A stretch of DNA of 64,000 nt from Bisporella sp. PMI_857 (taxonomy: Eukaryota > Ascomycota > Leotiomycetes > Helotiales > Helotiaceae), in the NCBI GenBank assembly GCA_021307315.1, contig JAJSPD010000043.1, positions 62,001-126,000 on the forward strand, written 5' to 3'. The notes beneath the pieces were generated by a model. The model saw only the letters and a program-made list of their open reading frames with translations. It had not been told where the DNA came from and made no database searches. Within the stretch, counting starts at the first letter, position 1. Each line of letters begins with the position of its first letter. Positions 35,321 through 46,214 of this stretch are shown here, piece after piece. A program made the translations under genes and the position numbers.

Positions 35321-36699
35321 TTTTGCGAATTTTTCTATGATTTTGTGTTAGTGTACTGCGTCGCAGGTGTGGTTTTGATATTTCTGGTTCTGGTTGTTTG
35401 GTGTAGCTCGGATTGTTGACATGGCAACCACAACCCGCACTACTGCCAAAACACCCTTCCCTTCTTTTTGATATTACAATAAAGAATGCACTAGGTCTAC
35501 ACGTTGTGGCGTCAAGTAAAGATCTCATACACCCAAACTATGTTCATTATTTTCTGGAATTTCAATCAGATCACAAGTTACTCATCTTACTACAAAAGGG
35601 AAATTGTCACGTGATTCTACCTCGGACCAAGCCTTCCTTATGGGCGTATAAGTCGGGATTCATGTAGAGCTACCTGATATTTGTGCTATACATCACCTAT
35701 TCATGAGTCGTATTACAACACACTGAGCATAGTCCCACACCACTACAGCATATCTCTATGATAACTATCTAGCTGCACGTGCACATAGTTAGAACCTGAG
35801 GTCAGGTCTTCCTCTGGAATATATTAGTTCCATTGTGCAGACAGTTCATGTGCTTGGAAATTACATACAAGTTTATTTGTCCAGAGTAATTTACGGTATT
35901 GGCTATCTTCCAGACAGTGAGTATGGCATAAGCATTCTGGGCGATGGAATAGGTACCGTTTTTGTCTAGATTGGATCATTCGAATGGGCTCAAGCGGAAA
36001 TAAATCTTCAATTACTTGCAGCGCTACTCATTTGCTCGAAAGAATATATCTGCAGGCTCCTTGTAAAATTATTTCGATATATTGGTCATCGATAAGGCCA
36101 TATGCTCTGACTACCAGCTTGCTGTCCGCCACTAGGCTTATACTTAGAGGAAAGACAAGAGCTTCTTCAGCTCATATATTGAGGCTCAAACTCAACAGCA
36201 TTGAGTAATTGGACGTGTTGCTCTCTCCTCATGATTGATTTCTGCAGCATCTAACTTGTTTTGCTGTCCTACAATGTTCTGGTGACTTTCGATACTCGAG
36301 ACTTAGTCGAAATCGGGTTTCTACCCGAGCCGAATAACTTCACGTCAGCGTTCAACCCATTAGGTTTCAGACGAAATGCAAATTATTTAGAGATTCGGAC
36401 ATACTGCTTCAGTCTTTATATTGCAAACAAGGGGAGTTTCATATCTCATCGATGGCAGCTTAATGAGCCTCAAAGCTTTCGGAATTACTGTGACGTCAAG
36501 CCACAATCAACGTCATTGCAAAATACATCAAAACTACTTTTGAGGCTCCGACCCTTCAACAATTTCACATCGCAAAACTCAGATCTCATAATTGTGCGTT
36601 TCATACTTTTATTGTTTTTCGCAATGTCTATTTACAGCTTGAATGTGGTTGCAAAAACCTAAGTAGGCTCATCTTCCAGGGACTATTTGAACTTTAATC
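35321..36699. other. AT-rich intergenic region upstream of a pseudogene cluster
   Basis: About 1.4 kb. A plus-strand frame of 133 codons at 36261-36662 is open but has no start context, motif or coding-like composition. The first 300 bp probably include the kinesin promoter. I see no repeats. Confidence 0.4.
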
Positions 36700-38033
36700 G
36701 ATTTTTGGAAGCACAATTGTCTAATGGTTTCTGAAGTATCCATGGGGAAAGACTGGAAAGAATTCCCTAGCTGCGCAGTATGCAGCATCAACGCCCAGGG
36801 GAAAATTCAAACTTGATGACAAGCCATGGGCTGAGATGTGGTGTGGAACGTATCCACCACATTCTCTTCTATACTTTCTTCTGGTGAAGGCCTCCAGAAA
36901 CGTCTCAATGCCAACAAAGAGACATCAATCGGCCAACCCATCCTTAGCAAGTTTAGCGTAGATCTTCCATATCTTCCCAAGGTATATATTACGTGCAATG
37001 TAATGTCATTTATATGTCAATGAATGCTGATCACATTCAAGATTTTGTCGATTGCCAAAGCACTCCCGCTTCAGATTCACCCATATAAAGATCTTGCAGC
37101 TAAACTTCATAAGTAAGGGCCTAGGAAATATGGTAGACACTTTGTAATTGGCCGCCAAACCACATACTAATATGTAAACGCAAGGGGATTCAAACCACAA
37201 ACCTAAGATCGCCGTTGCGCTAGGCAAGTTCGAGGTATTCGTAGGCTTTAAGCCTCTACCAGAAATTGAGAAGCCATTTACCTCAATACCAATCCTCAAA
37301 TCCAAGTTCCCTCCCGGACTCTATCAATCTTTCTACAATGACCTCTTGAAACTCATTGTCGGACAAGTCCTATCTGCATCCGATGAGGACATAGCAAAAG
37401 TGTATGAAACATTGAAGAAAACACCAAAAGAGGACTTCGACGAGCATTTCTATATCCCTGAGCTGCTGCCACGCCTTGCCAAGCAATATGATAAATCGGA
37501 TCCTAGAAGTCTAGTTACGCTACTTACCATGAACTTTTTAGTACTCCAGAAGGGAGATGCTATCTATGTCCCAGCTGATGGCATTCATGCCTATCTTTCT
37601 GGAGATATTGTGGAATGTATGGCTCGTTCAGATAACGTAATCAATACCGGATTCTGCCCACAGGCAGACAGAGATTCAGTTGCGCTATTCACTTCAGCGC
37701 TTACATTCAGCCCAAATAGTGGCAAAGATGCCATACTTAAGCCAGAAAAGTCGAACAAAGGAGCGAAAGACCGTACTAAGGTGTTTGCGCCACCGATGAG
37801 CGAATTTAATATGTTACTCACGGAGCTGAAAGGGAAGGACACTGAAACGATCCAGGCAATTCAAGGTCCTGGTATCATGGTCATCACTGGAGGAAAGGGG
37901 AAACTGAAGGCTGACAATTCAGAGTTTGAGGTCAAGGAGGTATATGCTTTTTTTTGGGCACAATACGGAATTCACACTTGAAGCTGCGGATGAACTGGAG
38001 ACTCATGTTGCTTACGTCGAAGCATGGTTGTGA
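36700..38033 (+). pseudogene. Decayed type I phosphomannose isomerase copy
   Basis: Reading across frames gives almost a whole class I mannose-6-phosphate isomerase. In order: YPWGKTGKNSLAAQYAAST (from 36740), DDKPWAEMWCGTYP, then after a frame change SGEGLQKRLNANKETSIGQP, an intron (36980-37040), LSIAKALPLQIHPYKDLAAK, NHKPKIAVAL, the long C-terminal part from 37230 (GDAIYVPADGIHAYLSGD), and after another frame change EFTLEAADELETHVAYVEAW to the stop at 38031-38033. At least two frameshifts are present, one near 36855 and one from an extra T in a T8 run at 37948-37955. The region 37108-37190 does not splice in phase. The zinc-binding Glu of NHKPE is Lys, and HPDK reads HPYK. It is dead, and a functional copy is presumably elsewhere. 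Confidence 0.88.
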
Positions 38034-38429
38034 TAACAGGATTATGGATAATTATGATATTGAGAATTGAGAACAAAAGCCATGCACATTTGGTCATTGT
38101 ATCCACCACCATGTTATCATTCTCAACTCCAACCTAGCTTCGGGATTCTACAGCTGCCGTCGTAAATTGCAACATAGCTACGTGATCAGCTTCTCCACCA
38201 ATTAGAATAAATTAGATCTTCACATTCATGTGTATTTCCTCAGGTTTGACCCTAGCTTTGGCCCTTATGAGTGGAGTTGATTTATTGTTGTATGATATCC
38301 TAATATACTAATGAATCCTAAACAACGTCTCTCTAATCACACTACCAATACCGTAGACTTAATCCATCCATGCTACCCATATGCCAGGCATACCTCTATC
38401 AACTGATCACCCATCTCATACAGCACGCC
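38034..38429. other. Short spacer between two pseudogenes
   Basis: Roughly 400 bp of AT-rich sequence with no readable coding segment between the phosphomannose isomerase and monooxygenase remnants. Confidence 0.4.
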
Positions 38430-38675
38430 AACAGGAATCGAGACTGCTAATAGTGAAGAATATTTTGACTTGATCATCTGCACAACAGGCTTCGATACCA
38501 GTTTCGTACCTCCGTGGAAATTATCGGGCCAGATAGAGCCACGCTAGAGGAGAAGTGGAAAGCCGATTCTGAAGCATTCTTCGCATTGCAGGTTGATGAG
38601 ATCCCAAATTTCTTTATGTTCAATGAGCCAAATTATTCTAGTTCGCACGGTTCCGTGCTAGCGCAAATTTCATGA
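38430..38675 (+). pseudogene. Fragment of a flavin-dependent (Baeyer-Villiger type) monooxygenase
   Basis: The plus strand reads FDLIICTTGFDTSFVPPWKL from 38468, then after a one-base frame change ATLEEKWKADSEAFFALQ and FFMFNEPNYSSSHGSVLAQI, stopping at 38673-38675. The D-L-I-I-C-A-T-G-F-D motif and the following blocks are characteristic of the C-terminal third of class B flavin monooxygenases (steroid/ketone Baeyer-Villiger type). The N-terminal FAD and NADPH Rossmann motifs are missing, as is the end of the enzyme. It is a remnant of about 80 codons with a frameshift, not a functional gene. Confidence 0.8.
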
Positions 38676-39642
38676 ACCTGTGATTACATTCTCCGGTGGG
38701 CTAGCAAGATTGTCACAGGATATCAAGTACCTTTTTCTCCCCCAAGGCTTCTGCTTTAATATTATTATTCCAGCTAAAACACAACTAGGTCTATAGCGCA
38801 TAAAGCCGAGTCCGTGCGAGTATACAACGTCTGAGCACAAGAGTTCGTCAAGCGCACCGTTTAGGCGGGGGATGTCCGTCATAGTACAAGAACCACAAAA
38901 TGACGGGAATGATTATAGGTTCATACTTTAAAGACTGCCTGGAGATCATTGCAGACGAACATTTGACTTTGAGAGGAATAGTGTAAATCGGTGGAGGTGG
39001 TTGTGAAATGGCAGAGTATGTGTGATGAGAATGAGCTTATTACATGGATGAGACAAAATTTGAGATGTTTTATGATTAGTTTGAACCTACGAGGAGCACC
39101 CGCTAGCTACACGTCGGTATCTAATCCACCAGTGATAGCTAATATCATCTATGCTTTCCCGACTCCGCCTTCAGTCGCTAGGTAAGTACCTCCATTTTTA
39201 TTTCCAGAGCGACTGCAGATATTTATCTTTACTCGAAGATCCTCCGTAGATAAACGCCGCATATTGCTTTGTTTTCGTGGTTCTAAATTACTTTAATAGT
39301 TAACGCTTTTGTCTGGACGAGAAAATTGACAGTGCCTAACTAAAGAGGAACAATATTTAGTAAAATTTGCATCGCTATAATACTCCTATATATTTTACAT
39401 TTTCCCTCATCGGCTTCATCCTACCGCACAATTGAACCCTTGGCCCCAAGGAGCAGATACGCATGTACTAATGACCCTATCTACGCACCCGATCTGGAAA
39501 ATTCACTTACCTTCTCACTTTTATTTTTAATTTTTTTCATAATGGCACAATCTTTCATTCCGATAATCGGTCAAGCGTACAATTCAAAGATCTAGGGATG
39601 ATGATATAGTTAGAAGACTTCAAGCGCCAGGTTAATTACAAA
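38676..39642. other. Intergenic, no gene supported
   Basis: About 970 bp. Short open frames (38670-38882 minus, 38991-39185 plus) show no motif. They could be more debris of the monooxygenase, but the sequence does not support a join. Confidence 0.4.
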
Positions 39643-40326
39643 TTAATCCTCAGCAGCAAGGATAAAATCGATTGCCAGCTTTCCTTTGACACTATACCCA
39701 TCCACAAATCTCGTTCCGAAATCTGCCACGAAATTGTCATACGTCGTCTCTGGCTTGCTCACACAAAGACCACACAAGGCATCCTTAACTCCTTCTCTAA
39801 ACCCATGTCTTGGAAACTCCTTGACAATGCCATTCCACACTTTCCCGGGAATCGGGCCTCCAGGCGCATTATCCGGCCTAAGGAAATCGGTCATGATCCC
39901 CAAACAACAGTTCCGTACCTCGGCTTGCATTTCCTTAGCGATAGATGATGTGGTATGTAGAGCGACCGCATCCCAAGCCAGTTGCAAACGATACTGGTCC
40001 CACTCCTCTTCATTCCCTTCAGCTTGAAGAAAGGCTCGCGTGAGATTAGCGCCATCCACCTCGAAACGCTTGTCTGCGGAGATGAATCCGGGTGTTGTGG
40101 CCAAGCCGAGATCATGCAGAATTGCAGCTACGGCGTGCAGCTCGGTATCCCAGTTTGGATGCACGGATAGATGGTTTGCGGTGTAGGCTCCGAAAAGCCA
40201 AGAGCGCACGACGTGGTTGTAGACAACCTCGTTGCAGTGACTCTTTGCGTATGCGAGGGCTTTTGTGATAAGAGGGGTGTCTGGGACAGTGATGCCCGCG
40301 AGCACACGAGTTGGAGGTGATGCCAT
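39643..40326 (-). CDS. HD-domain protein, cyanamide-hydratase-like (227 aa)
   Basis: A single-exon protein has the HD metal-binding arrangement: His38 in YNHVVRSWLFG, then His71-Asp72 in AAILHDLGLA, and a downstream HTTSS histidine. The motif NHVVRSW and the overall length match fungal HD proteins related to cyanamide hydratase, which adds water to cyanamide to give urea. Members of this family also act on other small molecules, so the substrate is open. It has no signal peptide and is probably cytosolic. The start ATG at 40324-40326 precedes MASPPTRVLAGI. The gene is intact and sits between a pseudogene cluster and a Rossmann-fold gene on the same strand. Confidence 0.85.
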   Translation of the reverse strand: MASPPTRVLAGITVPDTPLITKALAYAKSHCNEVVYNHVVRSWLFGAYTANHLSVHPNWDTELHAVAAILHDLGLATTPGFISADKRFEVDGANLTRAFLQAEGNEEEWDQYRLQLAWDAVALHTTSSIAKEMQAEVRNCCLGIMTDFLRPDNAPGGPIPGKVWNGIVKEFPRHGFREGVKDALCGLCVSKPETTYDNFVADFGTRFVDGYSVKGKLAIDFILAAED

Positions 40327-40872
40327 GTTTTATTCAATAAGAATGAAGGCTTTGAAATTCCATTTTCGAGGAGGGACTATTGTAGATTTAATGTTCTGTA
40401 TTCGGATGTAGACTCAAAAACTATTTGGAATCTTTGGAATAGACCGGATATACGGATGTATTTAGCAGGAAGAGACTGACGCACGTGAGAATTCTGGCCA
40501 TGTAATATCAGAGAACATGATATGTTTCTGATTTAACTTAGTAAAATGCCAAATATGCATGTAAACTGTGCTTGTACAATGTTGGGCAGAACGTACTAAT
40601 TGGAGGTCCTTACCACGATTGGCAAGAAGAAGCGCTGCTTTCGAGTTATACCCTATTATTAGGTCTATTTTCAGGCTCAGGCTATGGATAGTAAAATCCC
40701 ACAAAGAGCCTCATGTGAGTTGCCTCAATGGTTGTAGCTGGGGGGGGGGGGGGACTAAAGACTTCGGCGGCATTTAGCACATTTTCAATGTAGTTTGGCT
40801 TGTGCGCCAAATTTTAACAATGATGATGCTACTTTGAATTACTAATTGCTGAGACTTGCAACCCAATAGAGA
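40327..40872. other. Intergenic, includes a G14 run
   Basis: About 550 bp between two minus-strand genes. A run of 14 G lies at 40740-40753. The sequence should hold the HD gene promoter and the 3' UTR of the Rossmann-fold gene. Confidence 0.4.
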
Positions 40873-42028
40873 TCACACCCGAGATCGCATAGGCATGAGA
40901 CCAAAAGAATTCCAGAATTCGCGGGAATCATATGCTCGTCCAAGATCCTCCTTTGACTGTTTGCGTAATTAGTACAAGATTGTCTAGAAATGATCCAACA
41001 ATACTTACTCTTGGCAATGCCCTTACGCCGTTATCAATCATTAATTCGCCTACCCATTTAATCTGCTTTTCAATTCGAGAATCGCCACTACGTCCTTCAA
41101 TTTTCTCACCAGCGAAACCTAATATAAGCTCCCACCAATCATAGACCATCAAATCGGTCAACATCTGTCAGATTTAGAAGACCCCAATAAGCTTGAGAAG
41201 TAGAAACATACGTAGCGTTGGCCAGATGCGATATTTGGTTGGAGATGGACGTTGAGAATCGCTCTTGCAACATCCACTCCATGCACCATGTGCAATGAAG
41301 ATTTCTCTGCAAGTTTGTCCTTCGTGGGAGCAATTCGATCGATCCAATGTCTCGGATCTCTAGTACCACCCCAAAGCCCGGAAAGATTCAGAACACACTA
41401 CCTATGAAATTAGTGGAAACTTAGATCATGGTAAAGATACATAAAACCACTACGAGTAGGGTCTATGTGTTAATACGCACCCCACCGGAGGCCAGAAGTT
41501 CATCTTCTGCGACTGCTCTCTTGTCTGAGGTATCATACTTAGAGTGTCTCGTAACCCATAATTCTTGATGCGGAATCTGAAAAATTCCAGTGCTACCGAG
41601 TTGTATGAATAGGGGCGAGTTGTTTGTGTTATGCTCCTCGTGAGTCCTTAAATAAGATTTCCGAAGGTGGTCACTTTGACCTGTGCCAACGAGAGGAAAG
41701 GTGATCAAGACCGTGCGAGCGAATGGAAGGATTGCGTATTGATCAAGGTTGTCTCGTTGATCGAACTTGAATTTATATGTTCCATCACGACCGGTAGTGG
41801 TGGTAGCTGCGTAAGATACCTGCTTCTCCTTAAGGATAGGTACCAAAAAGGTGGACGTCCATCCTGCGCCAAGGATTAGAAGGTCGACGGTATCTGATGC
41901 GGATGATATCTGAGTCTAAAATTCATTAGAGCTTCTAAGTAGTAAAAAAAAGATATTTAGCGTAATCTTCGGTCTTCCCGGAATAATGAGACGGGACATG
42001 AAAGATGCCATACAATAACTTCAGTCAT
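40873..42028 (-). CDS. NAD(P)-binding Rossmann-fold protein (about 289 aa, five exons)
   Basis: Exons 41909-41481, 41397-41212, 41164-41009 and 40956-40873 join in phase across introns of 83, 47 and 52 nt, all GT-AG. The first readable exon opens with a dinucleotide-binding motif, LLILGAGWTSTFLVPIL, and later segments (LNLSGLWGGTRDPRHW, MVHGVDVARAILNVHL) match the extended short-chain dehydrogenase/epimerase or NmrA-like layout. The C-terminus reads GRAYDSREFWNSFGLMPMRS and stops at 40873. No catalytic YxxxK is obvious, so it may bind rather than turn over the nucleotide. The start is tentative: a five-codon first exon (42028-42014, MTEVI) joined by a 104-nt intron is the only in-phase start I found. 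Confidence 0.75.
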
Positions 42029-42900
42029 TATCTCAACAGACTTAATGTCCAATCTTAGAAGTATCTGAAGAGTCGAGTTATGGGATACATTGAAGGAAGA
42101 AGGAAGACAGTCACTCATTGATGGATATATATATTTTTCACCAATTTGAAAGAGTTGAGATTTAGCTAACTTGACTGGGTACGTCATGTGAAATATTATC
42201 TAATGACTAAGCAAAGGGCGGCTGCATATAAAAAAAGTGGGTGGCCTGATGAATAGGCTGAACACATTCAACATTCGTGTTCACTCCAAGACCTTGTTCT
42301 CTATCGCTCCAGCATATGCCACTCCCTTTCCGATGTCGTAAGTTGAACGTAGGCTCTGTGGCAGCCATATTATATATAATTTATGCTAATCGCGCCCTCC
42401 AGGGTAGCGATGCGTCGCATTTGGTCCTTGCACTCAATAGCCTCACCAACACCAGCCAAGCCGTAACCTCCTACCTTTGGTTCCATAGATCCAAGCTTCT
42501 AATGTTCGGTTGAGTGTTGTCACACTAGTCGAGTTTTTGCCGCACCGTATGCAATCAGGAGATGAAATGCCGCAGTACACAGCTTCAAGGACATTATATT
42601 GTCACAATCCATATATTGTGGTAGAGTGAGAGTTTGGGTGTGCGTTCTGCCTGGGATCTACAAATAGCCTTCTGGACGCATATATTGATCGACCAGCTTC
42701 TTTCTTTCAAGTAGGCTGTGGGTTCTTTGCCCATCATTCTAGACTAGCCGGCAATTGGCCCACGTTTGTCATCGTCGTCATCTACCATTGTTTCGAAAGC
42801 CGCATCACGATCTAAATAACCTACTTGCTTGGCAACCCACGGGAAACTTCGCATATATCTTGTCAATAACGACCTCTTCTTGTGGTATATTTTCACAGCC
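42029..42900. other. Intergenic, divergent promoter region
   Basis: About 870 bp between divergently transcribed genes. A plus-strand open frame at 42277-42513 spans part of it but has no motif. The region should contain both promoters, though no specific element can be named. Confidence 0.4.
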
Positions 42901-44633
42901 ATGTCTCTCCATCGTGGAACGGGTATAGAGGACTTGAGTCCCGAAATATGGCTTATGATATTCGAAGAAGTCTACAATCTTGAGCCACAAGATCCGTTCA
43001 GCTTTGTGCGGCCACTTCAGCGCTTCCGTTTTGTCTCACGATGGTTCAACACAGTCGTTACCCCTTTCTTGTACCGGCAAACCTATCTTCGTGCTCACTT
43101 CTTCGACAACAGTCGCAAATCTAAAGAGTTGTCCCCACAGGAGTTGGCAAATATACGAGTGTATACTGGTGAACTTGTAATGCCTGACTACCATCGTATG
43201 GATGGTAGTCGTCTCGCAGCTGCTGTGGACCATATTTCGCGGTGCCATGTCCTGAAATTGCTCAAGTAAGCCCCCTTCCATTTCCCTAGTACTATATGCT
43301 TTAATATGAGGTTTTATGCGTAGTTAAAGCTAGGCATACTAGTTCATATAGTTCGAACCCTTCCTAATTGAGTTGGAAGCCTAATTATTGACCAGGTGGC
43401 ATTTTGGAAACCACAATGATCCTGAACATCAACACAGTGAAATATTTCCAGCTTCTGTGGTCCATGCATTTTTGAGACAGCTTCGGCCACAAATGATATA
43501 TATCAATATCATGCAAAACTGGTTGTCAATTGGCCCTTATGAGATCTTTGGTTCTAATTACCCTGCCGATAAAGGATCGGTTCTCCCAAGCAGATACCAC
43601 AGTGATCAGTCAAGTAATGGTTCTCACGGTAACGGTGATGTTGAGTTGATCAGTGTAACCACGACTCAAGGAGGCCCATTCTTTCAATTTGCGGAGCCAT
43701 TTCCTCGAATGAGAGAGCTGGTACTACGAAATTGTGCATGGAAGTATACCATAGCCGACTGCCTAGCTATATGGGATCTTTCGAGACTTGAAAGTCTGCA
43801 TCTTGATGATGTACCTCTATTCTCATTTTTGGAATCCACTTCCCATCATGGTCTCAGTAATCTTCGCCGACTCGTGATATTCCAAGATTTCAAGCAAGAG
43901 GAATCTGATGAAGCCAGAGATCAACTGAAATCTCTGTTTTCAGAGCTATTGAGTCGCGCACGTTATCTTGAGGAGTTGGTCATATATGGGCCCTGGTCTA
44001 CCCTGCTTCATAAAGATTTTCTCAAAATGCCCAACCTTCGAACACTCAGACTACGACTGCAGAGAACCCTCTACCCTGGTCCTAAATTCGTTTCCGAGAA
44101 ACAGTTCTCGTTTTTGCTTTTGCAGAAGCTACAACAGGCTTGCTCCAGAATAGCCGACTTAGAACTTGACGTTGATTTGTCTACTCCCCAGGTAAGACGT
44201 TATCCATAAGTTTGTAGTTCATTTGATTAAACTGCTGATGTATGTTCAGTATATGAAGATAACTGAGGCCTTGTGTGAATTCCCTTCCCTTGAAAAATTG
44301 AGCCTTTTCTCCAATTCCCAGTTTGATGCGCGGCATTCATTTGTTGCATCTGATGAATATACCGAGCACTATGGTAGTGAGAATTCTAGTCTCAAGGATG
44401 CCAGTACTAGCCTAGAAGCCATTGGTGCAGAGATTGCTAAAAAGTTTGCCCTACGATTAAGAATGTACAAACACGGGACACCTTTTTCGAGCATCAAGCT
44501 TTGGGTGCCACCTACGCATAAAGATTCTAGTTCGTCTTCGGAAGGTACAGATATGAGGTGCTTTGTCTTTCCAGACAGCAAAGTTCAGCAAGTCAATACC
44601 GGATCTAATATAGTTAATGGCTCTGATAGTTAG
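42901..44633 (+). CDS. F-box-type protein with leucine-rich C-terminal part (514 aa)
   Basis: Three exons (42901-43265, 43396-44191, 44250-44633) join in phase across introns of 130 and 58 nt. The N-terminus contains an F-box-like segment, IEDLSPEIWLMIFEEVYN (residues 8-25), followed by FRFVSRWFNTVVTPFLYRQT. The rest has scattered leucine-rich segments (LESLHLDDVPLF, NLRTLRLRLQR, IADLELDVDL, LEKLSLFSN) as in fungal F-box/LRR-like proteins. Such proteins usually present substrates to SCF ubiquitin ligases, and here the target is unknown. The C-terminal 60 residues are polar and low complexity. Expanded families of this type are common in the group. The start is the ATG at 42901, since no in-frame ATG is found just upstream. 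Confidence 0.8.
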
Positions 44634-44998
44634 GATACGTAAATTATCCATAGTAATTCTTATCGATGACATAATTCTCTCTGCCAAATTGAAGAACCAC
44701 AATGCAATCGACGCATTTTATAGACATCGGCTTGTTTCTGGATCCAGGCTATCATAATAGATCCTGTATAATGTACTAAGTAATGCCATGATTGCAGTCA
44801 TTCAATTTGGATGTTCTCGGCCAAATCAAGGAGCTTCATTCCGTACTTTCTTCAATTTCGTTCCCGAAACTGAGTGACCCGAAATCCGGTGTCTTTGTCT
44901 TTTTGGGCTGCTAAGAGGTTGCTTTTGCTCTGAATCTTCTCTTCGAATTTCTCTTATCAATCGATATCTCGAGTCCAGCAAAATCGCCATTTCTTTTT
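44634..44998. other. Short AT-rich intergenic stretch
   Basis: About 365 bp with no gene; it separates two converging 3' ends. Confidence 0.4.
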
Positions 44999-45600
44999 CT
45001 ATGCATGTTTCACCCAAAGCCTAGGTATCATTATTGCATAGTGGTATGCATCTGCGCCCCCCTGAATAAGTAGATACGTTTAAGACAAGGAATGGCCAAT
45101 GAAGAAGTAGAAGACAAGAATACCTTTCGGCCCCATTGCCCTTTCCACTCTTCTGGAAATTTCCAGCCGTTTGAAGGAAGCGTCCAATAAGACCGCGGGC
45201 CCGAAAAGGGGAATAACTTCCATGGACAACGGCTCGGGAGGGCCTTAACTCGGGTTACTGGGCACAGTTCAATACCCCCACGACCGCCAATCTCATCAAT
45301 TGTGGTTTCGATACTGTCCAGCTTTCTAATTTGAATCCGAAAGCCACCAACACTCACAGAGAGATGTATGCCGTGTTTGCATGAAGTCTCGCCATTTAGG
45401 TTAGGATAGAATGTCAGGGTGACTTGTGCAACAATACAGGCAGAGAACTTCTCCATTCCTTGTATTTCGTGCCAATAATCTTCTGTCCTCACACCACCAA
45501 TCTTTAAACTGTCGGTCGTGTGCTCGCTCTCGAGTTTTTCATGGCCAAAGCGAAAGTCTTTTAGCTTTACAATAAATCTACAACCCTTAAGTACGTCAGC
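44999..45600 (-). CDS. 5'-truncated orphan protein, unknown function
   Basis: The minus strand is open from about 45600 (FIVKLKDFRFGHEKLESEHT) through QGMEKFSACIVAQVTLTFYP to QWGRK, then a 61-nt intron (45062-45123, GTATTC...TTCAG), and a last exon GGADAYHYAIMIPRLWVKHA ending at 44999. About 180 residues are readable, with a natural stop and a normal intron. No in-frame ATG with a plausible exon can be found upstream: a TGA lies just before the open stretch, and then a permease pseudogene starts on the other strand. The coding part looks healthy while the start is missing, so this is probably a gene whose 5' end was lost by rearrangement. The family is not recognised. Confidence 0.45.
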
Positions 45601-45609
45601 ATATCATCG

Positions 45610-46214
45610 CGGCCGGAAAGTATTACGGCTAGCGACCAAAAGGTTGCATTTCACACCTCCTCGACAGATATCTCACAGACGTCGAAGATAGAGAACAAGT
45701 TTGATGGTATCGAGGACGGAGATGCAGACAACATATACGGCCGGGCGAATCCGGCTCGCCCTAGATTCACAAAACATGATCAAAAGGATATGTATCGTAT
45801 GGGTAAACTCCAGGAATTGCGGGCAAGTTCTGTTTTTAAGACTTAGCCGCTAATGGCTGATTTTGTGAATAGAGAGCTTATCGTCCCTTGCCTGCGTTGA
45901 GCTTAGTGCTCGTTCTAACTGCTACATAGGAGTACCTCATGATGCAAGAATCTCCAATCTTTGTAAAGAAAATAACTGATCAGTGTTGGGCTAACACTCA
46001 AGGACTCGTCGATTGGGGGGACTGGCTGGAATATTCTGGCCGTATATATGGACATTCATTGGCAACTACCGCGCCTGTTAATCTTGAGGCCTTCAACTGG
46101 AGCGTTGCGTTGTTTCTTGGTGTCCTAGTTACTCGCATTGCGATGTATGCTGTGAAGGGACGGAAGGTGTACAAAAGCCCCGTTACTGATATTAGAGTTG
46201 CAAGGTTAGAATGA
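45610..46214 (+). pseudogene. Amino-acid/GABA (APC) permease pseudogene with internal deletion
   Basis: The N-terminal part reads NIYGRANPARPRFTKHDQKD then MYRMGKLQELR, an intron-like gap, then AYRPLPALSLVLVLTAT, a TAG where the family has Trp, and EYLMM. Next come NTQGLVDWG and, one frame over, GLAGIFWPYIWTFIGN, the first-helix region of fungal GABA/choline-type APC permeases. Directly afterwards the sequence jumps to NWSVALFLGVLVTRIAMYAV and KGRKVYKSPVTDIRV, the last helix and C-terminus. About 400 codons of the middle are missing. No initiator ATG is found in frame. The TGG-to-TAG change is the C:G-to-T:A type expected from RIP or ordinary decay. It is clearly non-functional. Confidence 0.85.

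Noticed and set aside
36261..36662. 133-codon frame before the isomerase pseudogene
   Set aside because: AT-rich, no recognisable feature, and it does not connect to the isomerase reading.
37160..37215. tRNA-like GGATTCAAACCACAAACC sequence
   Set aside because: It is part of the isomerase reading (NHKPK), and no cloverleaf arms can be formed around it.
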